Below, in pieces: positions 24,865-33,309 of a DNA stretch of 64,000 nt. The stretch is from positions 124,001-188,000 of the forward strand of contig CAWFXP010000009.1 of NCBI GenBank assembly GCA_963819905.1, read 5' to 3'. Each line of letters opens with the position of its first letter. The first letter of the stretch is position 1. Under the pieces are notes generated by a model. It worked only from the letters and a program-made list of their open reading frames with translations, was not told the DNA's origin and ran no database searches. Made by a program: the position numbers and the translations under genes. The DNA is from CAWCQC01 sp963819905 (lineage in GTDB: Bacteria > Actinomycetota > Thermoleophilia > Gaiellales > Gaiellaceae).

Positions 24865-25820
24865 CAGGGACGGTTGTCGAGGTACCAGGCGATCGTGCGC
24901 TCGAGGCCCTCCGCGAACGCGGTACGCGCCCGCCAGCCGAGCAGCCGCTCAGCCTTCTCCGTCGAGCCGATGTGCCGGTCGACCTGGCCCGGCCGCTCGC
25001 TGACGTGGGTCTTCAGCGAGGCGGGCTTCCCGAGCCCCTCGAGCACCATGTCCGCAATCTCGTTCACTGCGATGTCGACACCCGTCGCGACGTTGATCAC
25101 CTCGCCGGCGACCGACCCGATGTCGGCGGCGATCACCGCCTCGATCGCCTCGGCGTCGTCGTCGACGTAGAGCCAGTCGCGGCTCGCGAGCCCCTCGCCG
25201 TGGACCGTGAGCGGCTCGTCCCGCAGGGCCTGGGTGATGAAGCGGGGAACGACCTTCTCCGGGTGCTGGAACGGCCCGTAGTTGTTGAACGGCCGCACGA
25301 TGACCACCGGCAGCTCGTAGGTCGTGAAGTACGAGTAGACGAGACGGTCGCCGCCCGCCTTCGTGGCCGCGTACGGGCTCCGCGGGTTGAGCGGATGGTC
25401 CTCGTCCATCGGCGCGGCCTCGGCCGTGCCATAGACCTCGCTCGACGAGATGAGGATGAACCGCTCCACGGGCGTGGCCCGAATGGCGTCGAGCAGGATC
25501 TGCGTGCCCTCGACGTTCGTCGTCACGAACTCGGAGGCGCCGTCCGTGATCGACTTCTCGACGTGCGACTCGGCGGCCGCGTTGACGATCACGTCGACGC
25601 CCGAGACGACCTGCTGCACGAGCTCCGGATTACGGATGTCGCCGTGGACGAACGACAGCCGCTCGTGGCCCATCACGTCGGCGAGGTTGTCGGTGTTCCC
25701 CGCGTACGTCAGCGCGTCGAGCGAGATGACCTCGTAGGGGGTCCGCGCGAGGATGTGGCGGATGAAGTTCGACGGGATGAAACCGCAGCCTCCCGTGACG
25801 AGCACGCGCTTCGCGCTCAA
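24819..25820 (-). CDS. Nucleotide-sugar 4,6-dehydratase-like SDR, TTG start
   Basis: 333 residues, extended SDR near RmlB: DALTYAGNTDNLADV, HGDIRNPELV, AAESHVEKSITD, the catalytic YAATKAGG (Tyr-X3-Lys) and RPFNNYGPFQHPEK. Two deviations: the NAD loop reads GGCGFIPSN (Pro for the last Gly), and the active site reads SSSEVYG rather than the RmlB TDEVYG. A GDP/UDP-sugar 4,6-dehydratase of another subtype (for example LegB-like) is therefore as likely as dTDP-glucose 4,6-dehydratase. The start is TTG within TTGA, overlapping the GT2 stop. Its ketosugar could feed the DegT aminotransferase two genes on. Confidence 0.85.
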   Translation of the reverse strand: MSAKRVLVTGGCGFIPSNFIRHILARTPYEVISLDALTYAGNTDNLADVMGHERLSFVHGDIRNPELVQQVVSGVDVIVNAAAESHVEKSITDGASEFVTTNVEGTQILLDAIRATPVERFILISSSEVYGTAEAAPMDEDHPLNPRSPYAATKAGGDRLVYSYFTTYELPVVIVRPFNNYGPFQHPEKVVPRFITQALRDEPLTVHGEGLASRDWLYVDDDAEAIEAVIAADIGSVAGEVINVATGVDIAVNEIADMVLEGLGKPASLKTHVSERPGQVDRHIGSTEKAERLLGWRARTAFAEGLERTIAWYLDNRPWWESILRNQAAVSSS

Positions 25821-26788
25821 CTCAGCTCCTTCTCGATCGTGTACAGCGGCCGGCCCTCGACGTCGCGCTGGATGCGGCCCAGATACTCGCCGACGAGGGC
25901 GAGGATGAACCCCTGCAGGCCGAGCACGCCGAGAACGAGCCCGCCGAGGAACAGCAGCCCCGGGAAGTTCGAGTTCACGATCCACGTGACGAGCCCCCAG
26001 GCGAGCACGGCAAGCCCTGCGATCGTGCAGATCGCCCCGAGCACGACCCCGGCGAGCTGGATCGGCTGCGGCCAGAAGCCCGCGAGCACGTGCAGCGCGA
26101 GCCTCGTGAGGCGAAGCGGCGAGTAGCGGGAGCTGTCCTCGCGAGCGCGATGTGAAAGATCGACCTCGGTGACGCTCGCCCCGGCCGACAGGACGAGAGC
26201 CTTCGTGAACTTCTGCTTTCCGATCGCGCCGAGCACCGGCACGATGGCGTCGCGACGGTAGGCGTTGAACGCGCATCCGAAGTCCGAGATGTCCGCCTTC
26301 GTGAACCGCCGGAGCATCCCGTTGATGAGACGGGAGGGAATCGTGCGGCCCCAGGAGTCCTCGCGCCCCTGCCTGCGCCCGCTCCCCACGTCGGAGCCGG
26401 CGTCGACGGCCGCGATGAGCTTCGGGAGATCCGCAGGCGAGTTCTGCAGGTCTGCGTCCATGGTCACGATGATGTCCCCGCGGGACCGAACGACGCCCGC
26501 GTGCATCGCCGGATGCTGGCCGAAGTTCCGCTTGAAGCGAACGGCCCGCAGATGCGGGTCGCCGGCGTGGAGCCGCTCGAGGATCCGCCACGTGCCGTCG
26601 GTCGATCCGTCGTCGACGGCGATCACCTCGTACGGTCGTCCCAGGGCGTCCAGCGCAGCGACGGTCTGCCGGTAGACCTCTTCGAGCGTGCGCGCCTCGT
26701 TGAGGACCGGCACGACGACCGAGATCTCCGGGCTCCCTTCCTGGTCGGCAAGGGCATCCGGGTGCGTTGCGAGCTCGCTCTCCCCCAT
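25817..26788 (-). CDS. Polyprenyl-phosphate glycosyltransferase (DPM1/ArnC/GtrB-type GT2)
   Basis: 323 residues: GT-A domain with ISVVVPVLNEARTLEEVY, AVDDGSTDGTW, KRNFGQHPAMHAGV, MDADLQNSPADLP (DXD) and SGRRQGREDS, then two C-terminal membrane helices (from about VVLGAICTIAGLAVLAWGL) and a short basic tail. These enzymes load a sugar onto polyprenyl phosphate on the inner leaflet for later transfer outside. The ATG is chosen because TAGCAT lies 8 nt before it; a TTG six codons upstream is possible. It seems to head the group down to the UPF0104 gene. Confidence 0.9.
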   Translation of the reverse strand: MGESELATHPDALADQEGSPEISVVVPVLNEARTLEEVYRQTVAALDALGRPYEVIAVDDGSTDGTWRILERLHAGDPHLRAVRFKRNFGQHPAMHAGVVRSRGDIIVTMDADLQNSPADLPKLIAAVDAGSDVGSGRRQGREDSWGRTIPSRLINGMLRRFTKADISDFGCAFNAYRRDAIVPVLGAIGKQKFTKALVLSAGASVTEVDLSHRAREDSSRYSPLRLTRLALHVLAGFWPQPIQLAGVVLGAICTIAGLAVLAWGLVTWIVNSNFPGLLFLGGLVLGVLGLQGFILALVGEYLGRIQRDVEGRPLYTIEKELS

Positions 26789-26796
26789 GGCGTTCG

Positions 26797-26802
26797 ATGC
26801 TA
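26797..26802 (-). promoter_or_regulatory. Predicted -10 element (TAGCAT), leaderless
   Basis: Minus strand, 8 nt before the ATG at 26788; start of the GT2-SDR-ATP-grasp-DegT-UPF0104 group. Confidence 0.42.
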
Positions 26803-26834
26803 GCAACGCGTGGTGGGCAGCCAGGCCGCCCGGC

Positions 26835-27599
26835 CTAGCTCGGCAGGTTCACGAGGCTGTAGCCGAACTGCTCGATCTCGTCCTCGAAACGCCGTTCGAG
26901 CCGCCGGGAGCGAAGCCGCCCGAGCGGGCCCCGAGCGTCCTTCCGCCAGCGGGCGAAGTACGCCTCGTTCTCGCCGGGGCGGATGTCCGGACGGGTCGGG
27001 ATCGGCTCCAGACCGATGAACGAGCACAGCTCCGAGAGCGTGCCTTCGGGCCGGGCGACCAGGTCCTCGTAGCGGATGACCTGAAGCCGCCGGAGCCGGG
27101 GGCGGTCGGCGGCGAAGAGGCGGTGGCAGACGACCCAGTGCTCGACGAGGGACGAGAGCGAGGTCTTCGACCACTTCTGCGTGGCGAGCGAGACCGCGAT
27201 CGGGTGCCGGACGACGGCCACGAACGATGCCTCGGGGAAGAGCGCCTGGAGGAAGCGGAAGCGAATCAGGTTCGGGGGCGACTTCTCGACCAGAACGGGT
27301 CGCGCCGTGTCCCAGTGCGGAGCCCAGGCGGCGAGCAGGCTCTCGGCGCTCTGCTCGGAGACGAGCGGCGAGTCCTCGGTGAGATGTGCCTCTGCGGCAA
27401 AGCCGAACCGGCCCGGGCCCCCGTACGTACGCGCGGTCGGATAGACGTCCTGCAGGTGCTGGCCCTCGTCGGCCGGGACACCGGTGTCCGCGAATCCGCT
27501 CACCTCGGGATGCGCGGCGAGGCATCGCCCGAGGAGCGTCGTCCCGCTCCGGTGGAGCCCGCCGATGAAGACGAAGCGGTGTCGAGCCGGATCGATCAT
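26835..27599 (-). CDS. PAPS-dependent sulfotransferase-like protein
   Basis: 254 residues with the 5'-phosphosulfate loop FIGGLHRSGTTLLGR (Arg17-Leu23), a following catalytic-type HPEV, and the 3'-phosphate motif VAVVRHPIAVSLATQKW. It would transfer sulfate from PAPS onto a glycan. It is small and soluble, with no signal peptide, so it acts in the cytoplasm. PAPS could come from Sat and CysC, encoded at 41557-43280. TACGAT on the minus strand (27610-27615) lies 10 nt before the ATG. Substrate unknown. Confidence 0.84.
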   Translation of the reverse strand: MIDPARHRFVFIGGLHRSGTTLLGRCLAAHPEVSGFADTGVPADEGQHLQDVYPTARTYGGPGRFGFAAEAHLTEDSPLVSEQSAESLLAAWAPHWDTARPVLVEKSPPNLIRFRFLQALFPEASFVAVVRHPIAVSLATQKWSKTSLSSLVEHWVVCHRLFAADRPRLRRLQVIRYEDLVARPEGTLSELCSFIGLEPIPTRPDIRPGENEAYFARWRKDARGPLGRLRSRRLERRFEDEIEQFGYSLVNLPS

Positions 27600-27764
27600 T
27601 CGGGCCGCGATCGTAGCGGGCGACGCCCGGCATCAGGCGACGCCGTGCTCCGACGAGCCGCGGCGACCGCGACGCCTGGGGACAGCTCGACCCACTTTCT
27701 CCGCGCATTCCCCACACGCGCCGGCGACGAAGACCAGCCAATGCGCCTCCGCGGCCGATCAGAA

Positions 27765-27777
27765 GGGGTCAGACCCC
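27765..27777. repeat. 13-bp perfect inverted repeat GGGGTCAGACCCC
   Basis: Six-base arms around one A, in the 255-bp divergent gap between the sulfotransferase and the GT4 gene. It resembles short GGGTC/GACCC palindromes common between genes in many high-GC genomes. Not an obvious terminator (no T-run). Confidence 0.35.
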
Positions 27778-27818
27778 GACGGAGAACGCGCAGAAGTTGG
27801 CACGAAGTCGGCGCTCGG

Positions 27819-27846
27819 TTGGCGCACGTCGGGCCCTGACTAGAAT
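27819..27846 (+). promoter_or_regulatory. Predicted promoter of the plus-strand GT4 group (TTGGCG, 16 bp, TAGAAT)
   Basis: TTGGCG at 27819-27824, a 16-bp spacer and TAGAAT at 27841-27846, then 8 nt to the GTG at 27855. A leaderless transcript is expected. Confidence 0.5.
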
Positions 27847-27854
27847 CACCGCCC

Positions 27855-28976
27855 GTGCCCGGGAAACGCCTTCGGCTCCTCGGCGTCGCCGACGGCCGCT
27901 CGATCAACGTCCACCGCTGGGCGCGCCGGCTCGTCGATCGCGGACACGAGGTCGCGATCGTCAGCTCCCGGCTGCCGCCCGGCGGGCAGACCGCCGAGGG
28001 CGTTCCGGTGCACGACGTGCGTTCGCTCGGCGGCCTGACAGGCGTTCCGCTCTTCCGCCGGGGAGCGATCGCGCCCGCGATCGGCCGCCTCGCTGCTCGG
28101 CTCGAGGTCGACCTCGTCCACGCCCACTACCTCCTTCCGTACGGCTACTGGGCCGCCCGCGCCGGGCGGCACCCGCTCGTCATGAGCCCGTGGAGCCGCG
28201 ACGTCTTCGTCGACGCGAACGAGAGCCGGCAAGGCCGGCGGCGGGCGGTCGAGGCGATCGCCGCCTCGGACTACCTCGTCGTCAACTCCGAGGCGAACCG
28301 GCTTGCCTCGATCGACCTCGGCGCCGACCCGAAGCGGATCACCCAGATCATCTGGTACTCGGAGAACGACCGCTTCTCGCCGGCCAGGGCCGATCGCGGG
28401 CTCCGCGCACGGCTCGGCTGGCCGGAGGACGCGCTGGTCGTCCTCTCGCTGCGGAACTACCGGCCCTATACGAACCTCGACGTCGTCATCCGAGCGTTCG
28501 CCCGTGCTGCGAGGGACGAGCCGCGCGCACGGCTGCTCCTCGCTGCCCGCGGCGGCCCGACACGCTCCGAGCTCGAGGCGCTCGTCGACGAGCTCGGCAT
28601 CCGTCCGCTCGTCGCCTTCGAGCGGGTCGAGTGGGAGGATCTCCCCGGCGTGGCCGCGGCCGTCGACGTCGCGATCACGATCGCCGGCTCGGACTCGACA
28701 CCGGCCTCGCTGCTCGAGGTGATGGCGTCGAGCGTGCCCGTCGTCGCAGGGCGGACGTGGTCGATCGACGAGTGGATCGGGCCCGGAGAGGGTGGCGCCC
28801 TGGTCGAGTGCCGGGACGAGGATGCCGTGGCCGCGGCGCTTGCCGAGCTGCTCGCGAGCCCCGACCTGAGGCTGCGCTACGGTCAGCGGAACGAGCAGGT
28901 CGTGCGCGAACGGCTCGGGGATCCCGGGGAAGAGCTCGAGACGCTCTACCTCGAACTGCTCGCCGGTACGGCCTGA
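27855..28976 (+). CDS. Family 4-type glycosyltransferase
   Basis: 373 residues, GT-B fold: an N-terminal part LRLLGVADGRSINVHRWARRLVDRGHEV (the glycine loop is degenerate), HAHYLLPYGYWAARAG, SPWSRDVFVDANES, NSEANRLASIDLGADPKRI, and a C-terminal donor site SDSTPASLLEVMASSVPVVAG (E-X7-E-like). First gene of the plus-strand group GT4-phosphodiesterase-flippase-ATP-grasp, with 10 bp to the next gene. Sugar donor unknown. Confidence 0.87.
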   Translation: MPGKRLRLLGVADGRSINVHRWARRLVDRGHEVAIVSSRLPPGGQTAEGVPVHDVRSLGGLTGVPLFRRGAIAPAIGRLAARLEVDLVHAHYLLPYGYWAARAGRHPLVMSPWSRDVFVDANESRQGRRRAVEAIAASDYLVVNSEANRLASIDLGADPKRITQIIWYSENDRFSPARADRGLRARLGWPEDALVVLSLRNYRPYTNLDVVIRAFARAARDEPRARLLLAARGGPTRSELEALVDELGIRPLVAFERVEWEDLPGVAAAVDVAITIAGSDSTPASLLEVMASSVPVVAGRTWSIDEWIGPGEGGALVECRDEDAVAAALAELLASPDLRLRYGQRNEQVVRERLGDPGEELETLYLELLAGTA

Positions 28977-28986
28977 TGGCGACCGC

Positions 28987-30613
28987 ATGAGACGGATCCT
29001 CTGCCTCGGTCTCGACGGGGCCGACCACGATCTCGTCTGCGACCTGCTCGCGCAGAACCGGTTACCGACCCTCGCGTCGCTCGCCGGCCGAGGCGCCCTC
29101 GGCCCGCTGCGCTCGACGATTCCGGCGGTCACCCCCACTGCGTGGTCGTCGTTCCTGACCGGGCTCAACCCCGCCGGCCACGGGATCTTCAACTTCTCGA
29201 CCAACCCGAACCGCAGCCCGCAGCGCGTCGAGAGCGCGGCGAGCCGAGCCGGGATCCCGTTCTGGCGCCGGCTCGCGGGCGCCGGAGTCCGTTCGGCGTT
29301 CGTCTCGATCCCGTTCACGTATCCGGCGGAGACGATCGACGGCATCGTCGTGACGGGCTACGGCGGGCCGGAGCGCCCGCAGATCACCCCACCGGCCGCG
29401 GCCGACCGGATCCACGCCGACCATCCGGGATACGTCACCGCGCACCACCCGATGACCGAGCGCTGGTGGGAGGACTTCCCCGCCTACGCCCGCAGGCTCG
29501 TGGAGCACGTCGGCGAGACGGCCGACATCTGTCGGCTCGCCCTCGAGCTCGAGCCTGACCTTCAGCTCCTCTGCGTCGACTTCATGAGCTCCGACCACGC
29601 CGGCCATCTCGGCTACAGCCGGCTCGATCCGAGCCACCCGGCCCACGATCCGGCGCAGGCGGGCGACGAGCTCGTGCAGGTGTACGAGGCGGTCGATCGC
29701 GCGTGCGGCGAGCTGATCGAGGAGGCGGCAAGGCGTTGGCAGGAGGAGCCGACGGCCATCGTCCTCTCGGATCACGGCATGAAGCCGATCTACTGGACGT
29801 TCCACGCGAACCGCTGGCTCGAGGAAGCCGGGCACCTGCGGTTCCGCCGGCGCTCGCTCCAGCCGCTGAAAGGCGGGGAGCTGACGGCGCTCTCGAAAGC
29901 CGATCAGCGCCTGGCGCGGACGACGCGCCCGTACGGGCGCGCGCTCGACCTCGTCCCGTTCCTTCCCCGTCCACGACCCGACCGTGCCTTCGCCGACGTC
30001 GACTTCGGCTCGACGCGCGCCTACTGCTTCGCCACCGGCGGCCAGATCTTCCTCGGCGAGGCGAGCGGAGCGCGTGCCGATCCCCGCTTCGCCGAGCGGC
30101 TCGCCGCCGAACTGGCCGAGATCCGCCACCCCGAGTCTGGAGCGCCCGCCTTCGACGTCCGCAGGAAGGAAGAGCTCTACCACGGCCCGCACCTCGACAA
30201 GGCACCGGAGATCGTGATCCTGCCGCGCGACGAGCGCATCCACGTGGACTCCTCGCGCCGGGCCTGGCCGGCCGCGTTCGAGCGCCACGAACGCCTCGAT
30301 CCCGAGCACTTCTACGGCTACTCGGGCCACCACGGGCTGACGGGAATTCTCGCCGCGGCCGGGCCCGGCATTCGACCCGGCCGGGTGCCTGCCGGGAAGC
30401 GAGATCACGCAGCTTCCCGCGACGCTTCTCCACCTGCTCGGTCTCGGTGCGGACGACCTCGACGGAGCGCCGATCGAGTCGATCCTCGCCGACGCGGGAG
30501 GCCCGCTCGCCGTCACCTCGCCGCTCGAGACCACCGTCGCGCCGCAATCCGTCTACTCGGACGCCGAGGAGGAGGACATGATCGAGCGCCTGCGCGACCT
30601 GGGCTACGAGTAG
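28987..30613 (+). CDS. Alkaline-phosphatase-superfamily phosphodiesterase/phosphatase, frameshifted near its 3' end
   Basis: Type I phosphodiesterase-like protein: metal-site Asp10 (CLGLDGADHD), the catalytic Thr51 in TPTAWSSF, MSSDHAGH, LSDHGMKP and YGYSGHHGL. The frame breaks near 30391. One extra base there separates the main part from the family C-terminus EITQLPATLLHLLGLGADDLDG..DAEEEDMIERLRDLGYE, whose stop is TAG at 30611. The corrected length is 541 residues. No signal peptide is seen. Its partner genes suggest cleavage of a phosphorylated glycan or lipid-linked intermediate; the real substrate is unknown. Confidence 0.82.
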
Positions 30614-30623
30614 CCTCCGTCGT

Positions 30624-32180
30624 GTGAGCGACCGCACGCTCGGGCCGAAGCCGGGCACGGCCGAGGGCGACGAGGGGCCTGCCGTCGAGCAGGGCATTCC
30701 CGTCGCCGGGCGGCGCGACTACGAGAGGCAGCGGCGCGGGCTCGGCGCTCTGGCGAGCGACGCGGCGTTCTACGGGGGCGTGCGGGCGCTTCTCAAGTCG
30801 CTCGCCTTCCTGCTCGTTCCGCTCTACGCGCACTTCATCGTTCCCGAGGAGTTCGGCCGCCTCGAGCTCGTCCTCGCCACCGTCGCGCTCGTCGACGTCC
30901 TCATCACGGCCGGCATGGACGGCGTGTTCGCGCGCTTCTACTTCGACCGGGACGACCCTCAGTGGCGCCGCCAGGCGATCACGCTCTATCTCGTCATCGA
31001 GTCCGTCTATCCGGCGCTCGTCGTCTTTCCGCTCGTTCTCCTGTCGGCAGGCCTGTCCGATCGCATCTTCGGCGTCGAGACCTACGCGGCGTTCTTCACG
31101 ATCGCGCTGGTCGACATCTACCTGACGAACATCGTCGACCTCCCGATGAACCTGACGCGGCTCCGCAGACAGCGGAGACGGTTTGCAGCGTACTCGCTGA
31201 CGCGCGGCGGAACCCAGATCCTGATGAGCGTCCTGCTCGTCGCCGTCTGGCAGCTCGGCGTCAAGGGCATCCTGATCGCCTCCCTCAGCGCGGTGTGCGT
31301 CGCCTTCGTCGTCACGCTTCGCGAGTACGTTCGCGACCTGACGCGCCGGATCGACTGGCGCGTCGCGCGCGAGATGATCGCGTTTGCGTGGCCCGGGATC
31401 ATCGGCGGCCTCGCCTTCTACGGGCTGAACCTGCTCGATCGCTTCTTCGTCAAGCACTTCCACGGGCTCGCCGATGCCGGCCTCTACGGCGTGGCCGCCC
31501 GCTACAGCCAGGTGGTCGTGGTCGCCGTGCTCGCCTTTCGCATGGGGTGGACGCCGTGGCACTACCCGTGGCTGCGCAGCGGCCGCCATCCCGAGATGGT
31601 CTCCCGCGGCGCCAACTACTACTTCGTGGCGACCGGCTTTCTCGCAGTGGCCATCTCGGCCTGGATCCTCCCCGTCTTCCACGTGCTCATGCCCGAAAGC
31701 TACTGGGATGCGACCACAGCAGTCGCCCCGCTCTCGCTCGCCGCCGTCGCGACCGGCGGCTACACCCTGTTCGCGGTGGGGATGAACGTGACGAAGCGGA
31801 TGCGGCTGCTGCCGCCGCTCGCCGTGGTCGGCGCCGGCATCGCGGTGGGCCTGTACTTCCTGCTCATCCCGCCGTTCTCGTTCGTCGGCGCCGCCTGGGG
31901 AACCACGGCCGCGGTCACCGCGCTTGCGCTCCTCGTCCTCGCCGTCTCGAACCGGATCTACCCGGTGCCGTGGGACTACCTGCGGATCGCCGGCGCCTGC
32001 CTCCTCGCCGTGCTCCTCTGCCTCGCCTCCCTCGCCGTCGATGCCTCGCTGTCGATCGGTCCTTCTCTGGCCGTGCGCGTCGCGATCACCGCCGCCTTCC
32101 CGCTCGTGCTCCTCGCCGCGGGCTACTTCCCGAAGGGAGACCTCGCGGCGCTGAGAGCTCGGGTGCGGAGGCCTCGCTAG
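30624..32180 (+). CDS. Wzx-type polysaccharide flippase (MATE/MOP superfamily)
   Basis: 518 residues with about 14 membrane helices, beginning after a 45-residue hydrophilic N-terminus: ALASDAAFYGGVRALLKSLAFL, VPEEFGRLELVL, WPGIIGGLAFYGLNLLDRFFV, LADAGLYGVAARYSQVVVV and a C-terminal AAWGTTAAVTALALL. Such proteins flip lipid-linked glycan repeat units across the membrane. GTG start, 10 bp after the restored end of the phosphodiesterase. Sits with Wzz- and Wzy-like proteins, so the locus looks Wzy-dependent. Confidence 0.9.
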   Translation: MSDRTLGPKPGTAEGDEGPAVEQGIPVAGRRDYERQRRGLGALASDAAFYGGVRALLKSLAFLLVPLYAHFIVPEEFGRLELVLATVALVDVLITAGMDGVFARFYFDRDDPQWRRQAITLYLVIESVYPALVVFPLVLLSAGLSDRIFGVETYAAFFTIALVDIYLTNIVDLPMNLTRLRRQRRRFAAYSLTRGGTQILMSVLLVAVWQLGVKGILIASLSAVCVAFVVTLREYVRDLTRRIDWRVAREMIAFAWPGIIGGLAFYGLNLLDRFFVKHFHGLADAGLYGVAARYSQVVVVAVLAFRMGWTPWHYPWLRSGRHPEMVSRGANYYFVATGFLAVAISAWILPVFHVLMPESYWDATTAVAPLSLAAVATGGYTLFAVGMNVTKRMRLLPPLAVVGAGIAVGLYFLLIPPFSFVGAAWGTTAAVTALALLVLAVSNRIYPVPWDYLRIAGACLLAVLLCLASLAVDASLSIGPSLAVRVAITAAFPLVLLAAGYFPKGDLAALRARVRRPR

Positions 32181-32183
32181 GCC

Positions 32184-33218
32184 ATGCGCTCTCTGCGCGT
32201 GCTGGTCACCGCCTCCGGCGCCCCCGGCACCGCCGCGCTCGTGCGGGCCCTCCGCGAGAACGGGGAGCGCGACCTCGCGGTCGTCGGCTGCGACATGAGC
32301 GAACGAGCCATCGGGCGGCGGATCTGCGACGCGTTCCACCGCGTGCCGCCGGGCTCGAGCCCCCTCTACGCGAAGGCCGTCCTCGAGCTGTGTCGCCGCG
32401 AGCGCGTCGACGCAGTTCTGCCCCAATCCTCGCACGAGCTCGCGGCTCTGGCGGCGGCCCGTGCCGATTTTGCGACGGCCGGCGTCGCGCTTCTCGTGTC
32501 GTCGCCCGAGTCGATCCGACTCGCGAACGACAAGGCTGACTGCTTCTCGCTTCTCGACGAGATCGGCGTCAGAACGCCGGCCTGGCGGCGCGTCCGAGGG
32601 GGGCGCGAGCTTGCACGAGCGGCGACCGAGCTCGGGTATCCGACGAGGCCGGTGTGCTTCAAGCCCGTGGTCGGCTCCGGCTCCCGCGGCTTCCGGATTC
32701 TCGACGCAGCGAGCGACCGGCTCGACCAGCTCCTGCACGAGCGGCCGGGCAGCCTCGCGCTGCGGCTCGAGGAGGTCACGGAGATCCTGCCCGAGGTCGG
32801 CGGTGACGAGATCCTGGTGATGGAGCTGGCCGAGGGCGGGGAGCGGACGGTCGACGGCATCGCCGCCGGAGGACGGCTCCTACTCGCCCACGCCAAGACA
32901 CGGGAAACGCCCCGCGCAGGCCTCGCCATGTACTTCGAGACGCTCGCGGACGATGCGCTCACCGACCTCGCGGGACGGGTGGTCGGCGCTCTCTCGGTCG
33001 ATCACTTCTTCAACGTCCAGCTGGTCGGCGACCTCGTGATCGAGGTCAACCCGCGGATCTCGACCGTCGTCTACCAGGAAGACCTGAACATGCCCTACCT
33101 CGGCCTGAAGCGGGCGCTCGGCGAGCTCGACGCAGACGAGCTGGGGAGCTATGCGCGCCGGTTGCGCCCGACCCGTCGCGCGCTGCGTTTCTTCGACCAA
33201 ATCGAGTGGGACGAATGA
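32184..33218 (+). CDS. ATP-grasp ligase, polysaccharide cluster copy 4
   Basis: 344 residues. An N-terminal domain VLVTASGAPGTAALVRALRENG..GCDMSERAIGRRICDAFHRVP is followed by ANDKADCFSLLDEIGVRTP, the ATP-lysine loop RPVCFKPVVGSGSRGF, GGDEILVMELAEGGERTVDG and the metal site VIEVNPRISTVVYQEDLNMPYL. It begins 3 bp after the flippase stop, so it is in the same operon. The acceptor is unknown. One of four ATP-grasp ligases within 23 kb, each divergent in sequence from the others, which argues against simple tandem duplication. Confidence 0.83.
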   Translation: MRSLRVLVTASGAPGTAALVRALRENGERDLAVVGCDMSERAIGRRICDAFHRVPPGSSPLYAKAVLELCRRERVDAVLPQSSHELAALAAARADFATAGVALLVSSPESIRLANDKADCFSLLDEIGVRTPAWRRVRGGRELARAATELGYPTRPVCFKPVVGSGSRGFRILDAASDRLDQLLHERPGSLALRLEEVTEILPEVGGDEILVMELAEGGERTVDGIAAGGRLLLAHAKTRETPRAGLAMYFETLADDALTDLAGRVVGALSVDHFFNVQLVGDLVIEVNPRISTVVYQEDLNMPYLGLKRALGELDADELGSYARRLRPTRRALRFFDQIEWDE

Positions 33219-33243
33219 GTGCGCGCGCCGTGTTGCGCTGCGG

Positions 33244-33260
33244 TTAGGGCGCCGTTAACG
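33244..33260 (+). promoter_or_regulatory. Candidate response-regulator box: TTAGGG-N5-TTAACG
   Basis: Two hexamers starting 11 bp apart (33244, 33255), in the 91-bp gap before the membrane protein at 33310. Same geometry as the boxes at 62895 and 63180. TACCGT at 33298-33303 lies 6 nt before the GTG of the next gene and may be its -10. Confidence 0.4.
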
Positions 33261-33309
33261 GTCGTCTCGGCCGGCGGCGAAACCTCCGGTCAGGCGTTAC
33301 CGTGAGCGC

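Noticed and set aside
27765..27777. Palindrome as transcription terminator
   Set aside because: No T-run and it lies in the divergent gap between two gene starts; kept only as a repeat.
30513..32738. 741-codon minus-strand frame over the flippase and ATP-grasp genes
   Set aside because: Antisense shadow: composition dominated by Arg, Glu, Gly, His and Asp with no hydrophobic core; the opposite strand encodes clear membrane and ATP-grasp proteins.
5650..33218. Polysaccharide locus as a horizontally acquired island
   Set aside because: GC content and codon style look like the flanking genes and no mobility genes or att-like repeats were found; base-composition statistics would be needed to reopen this.
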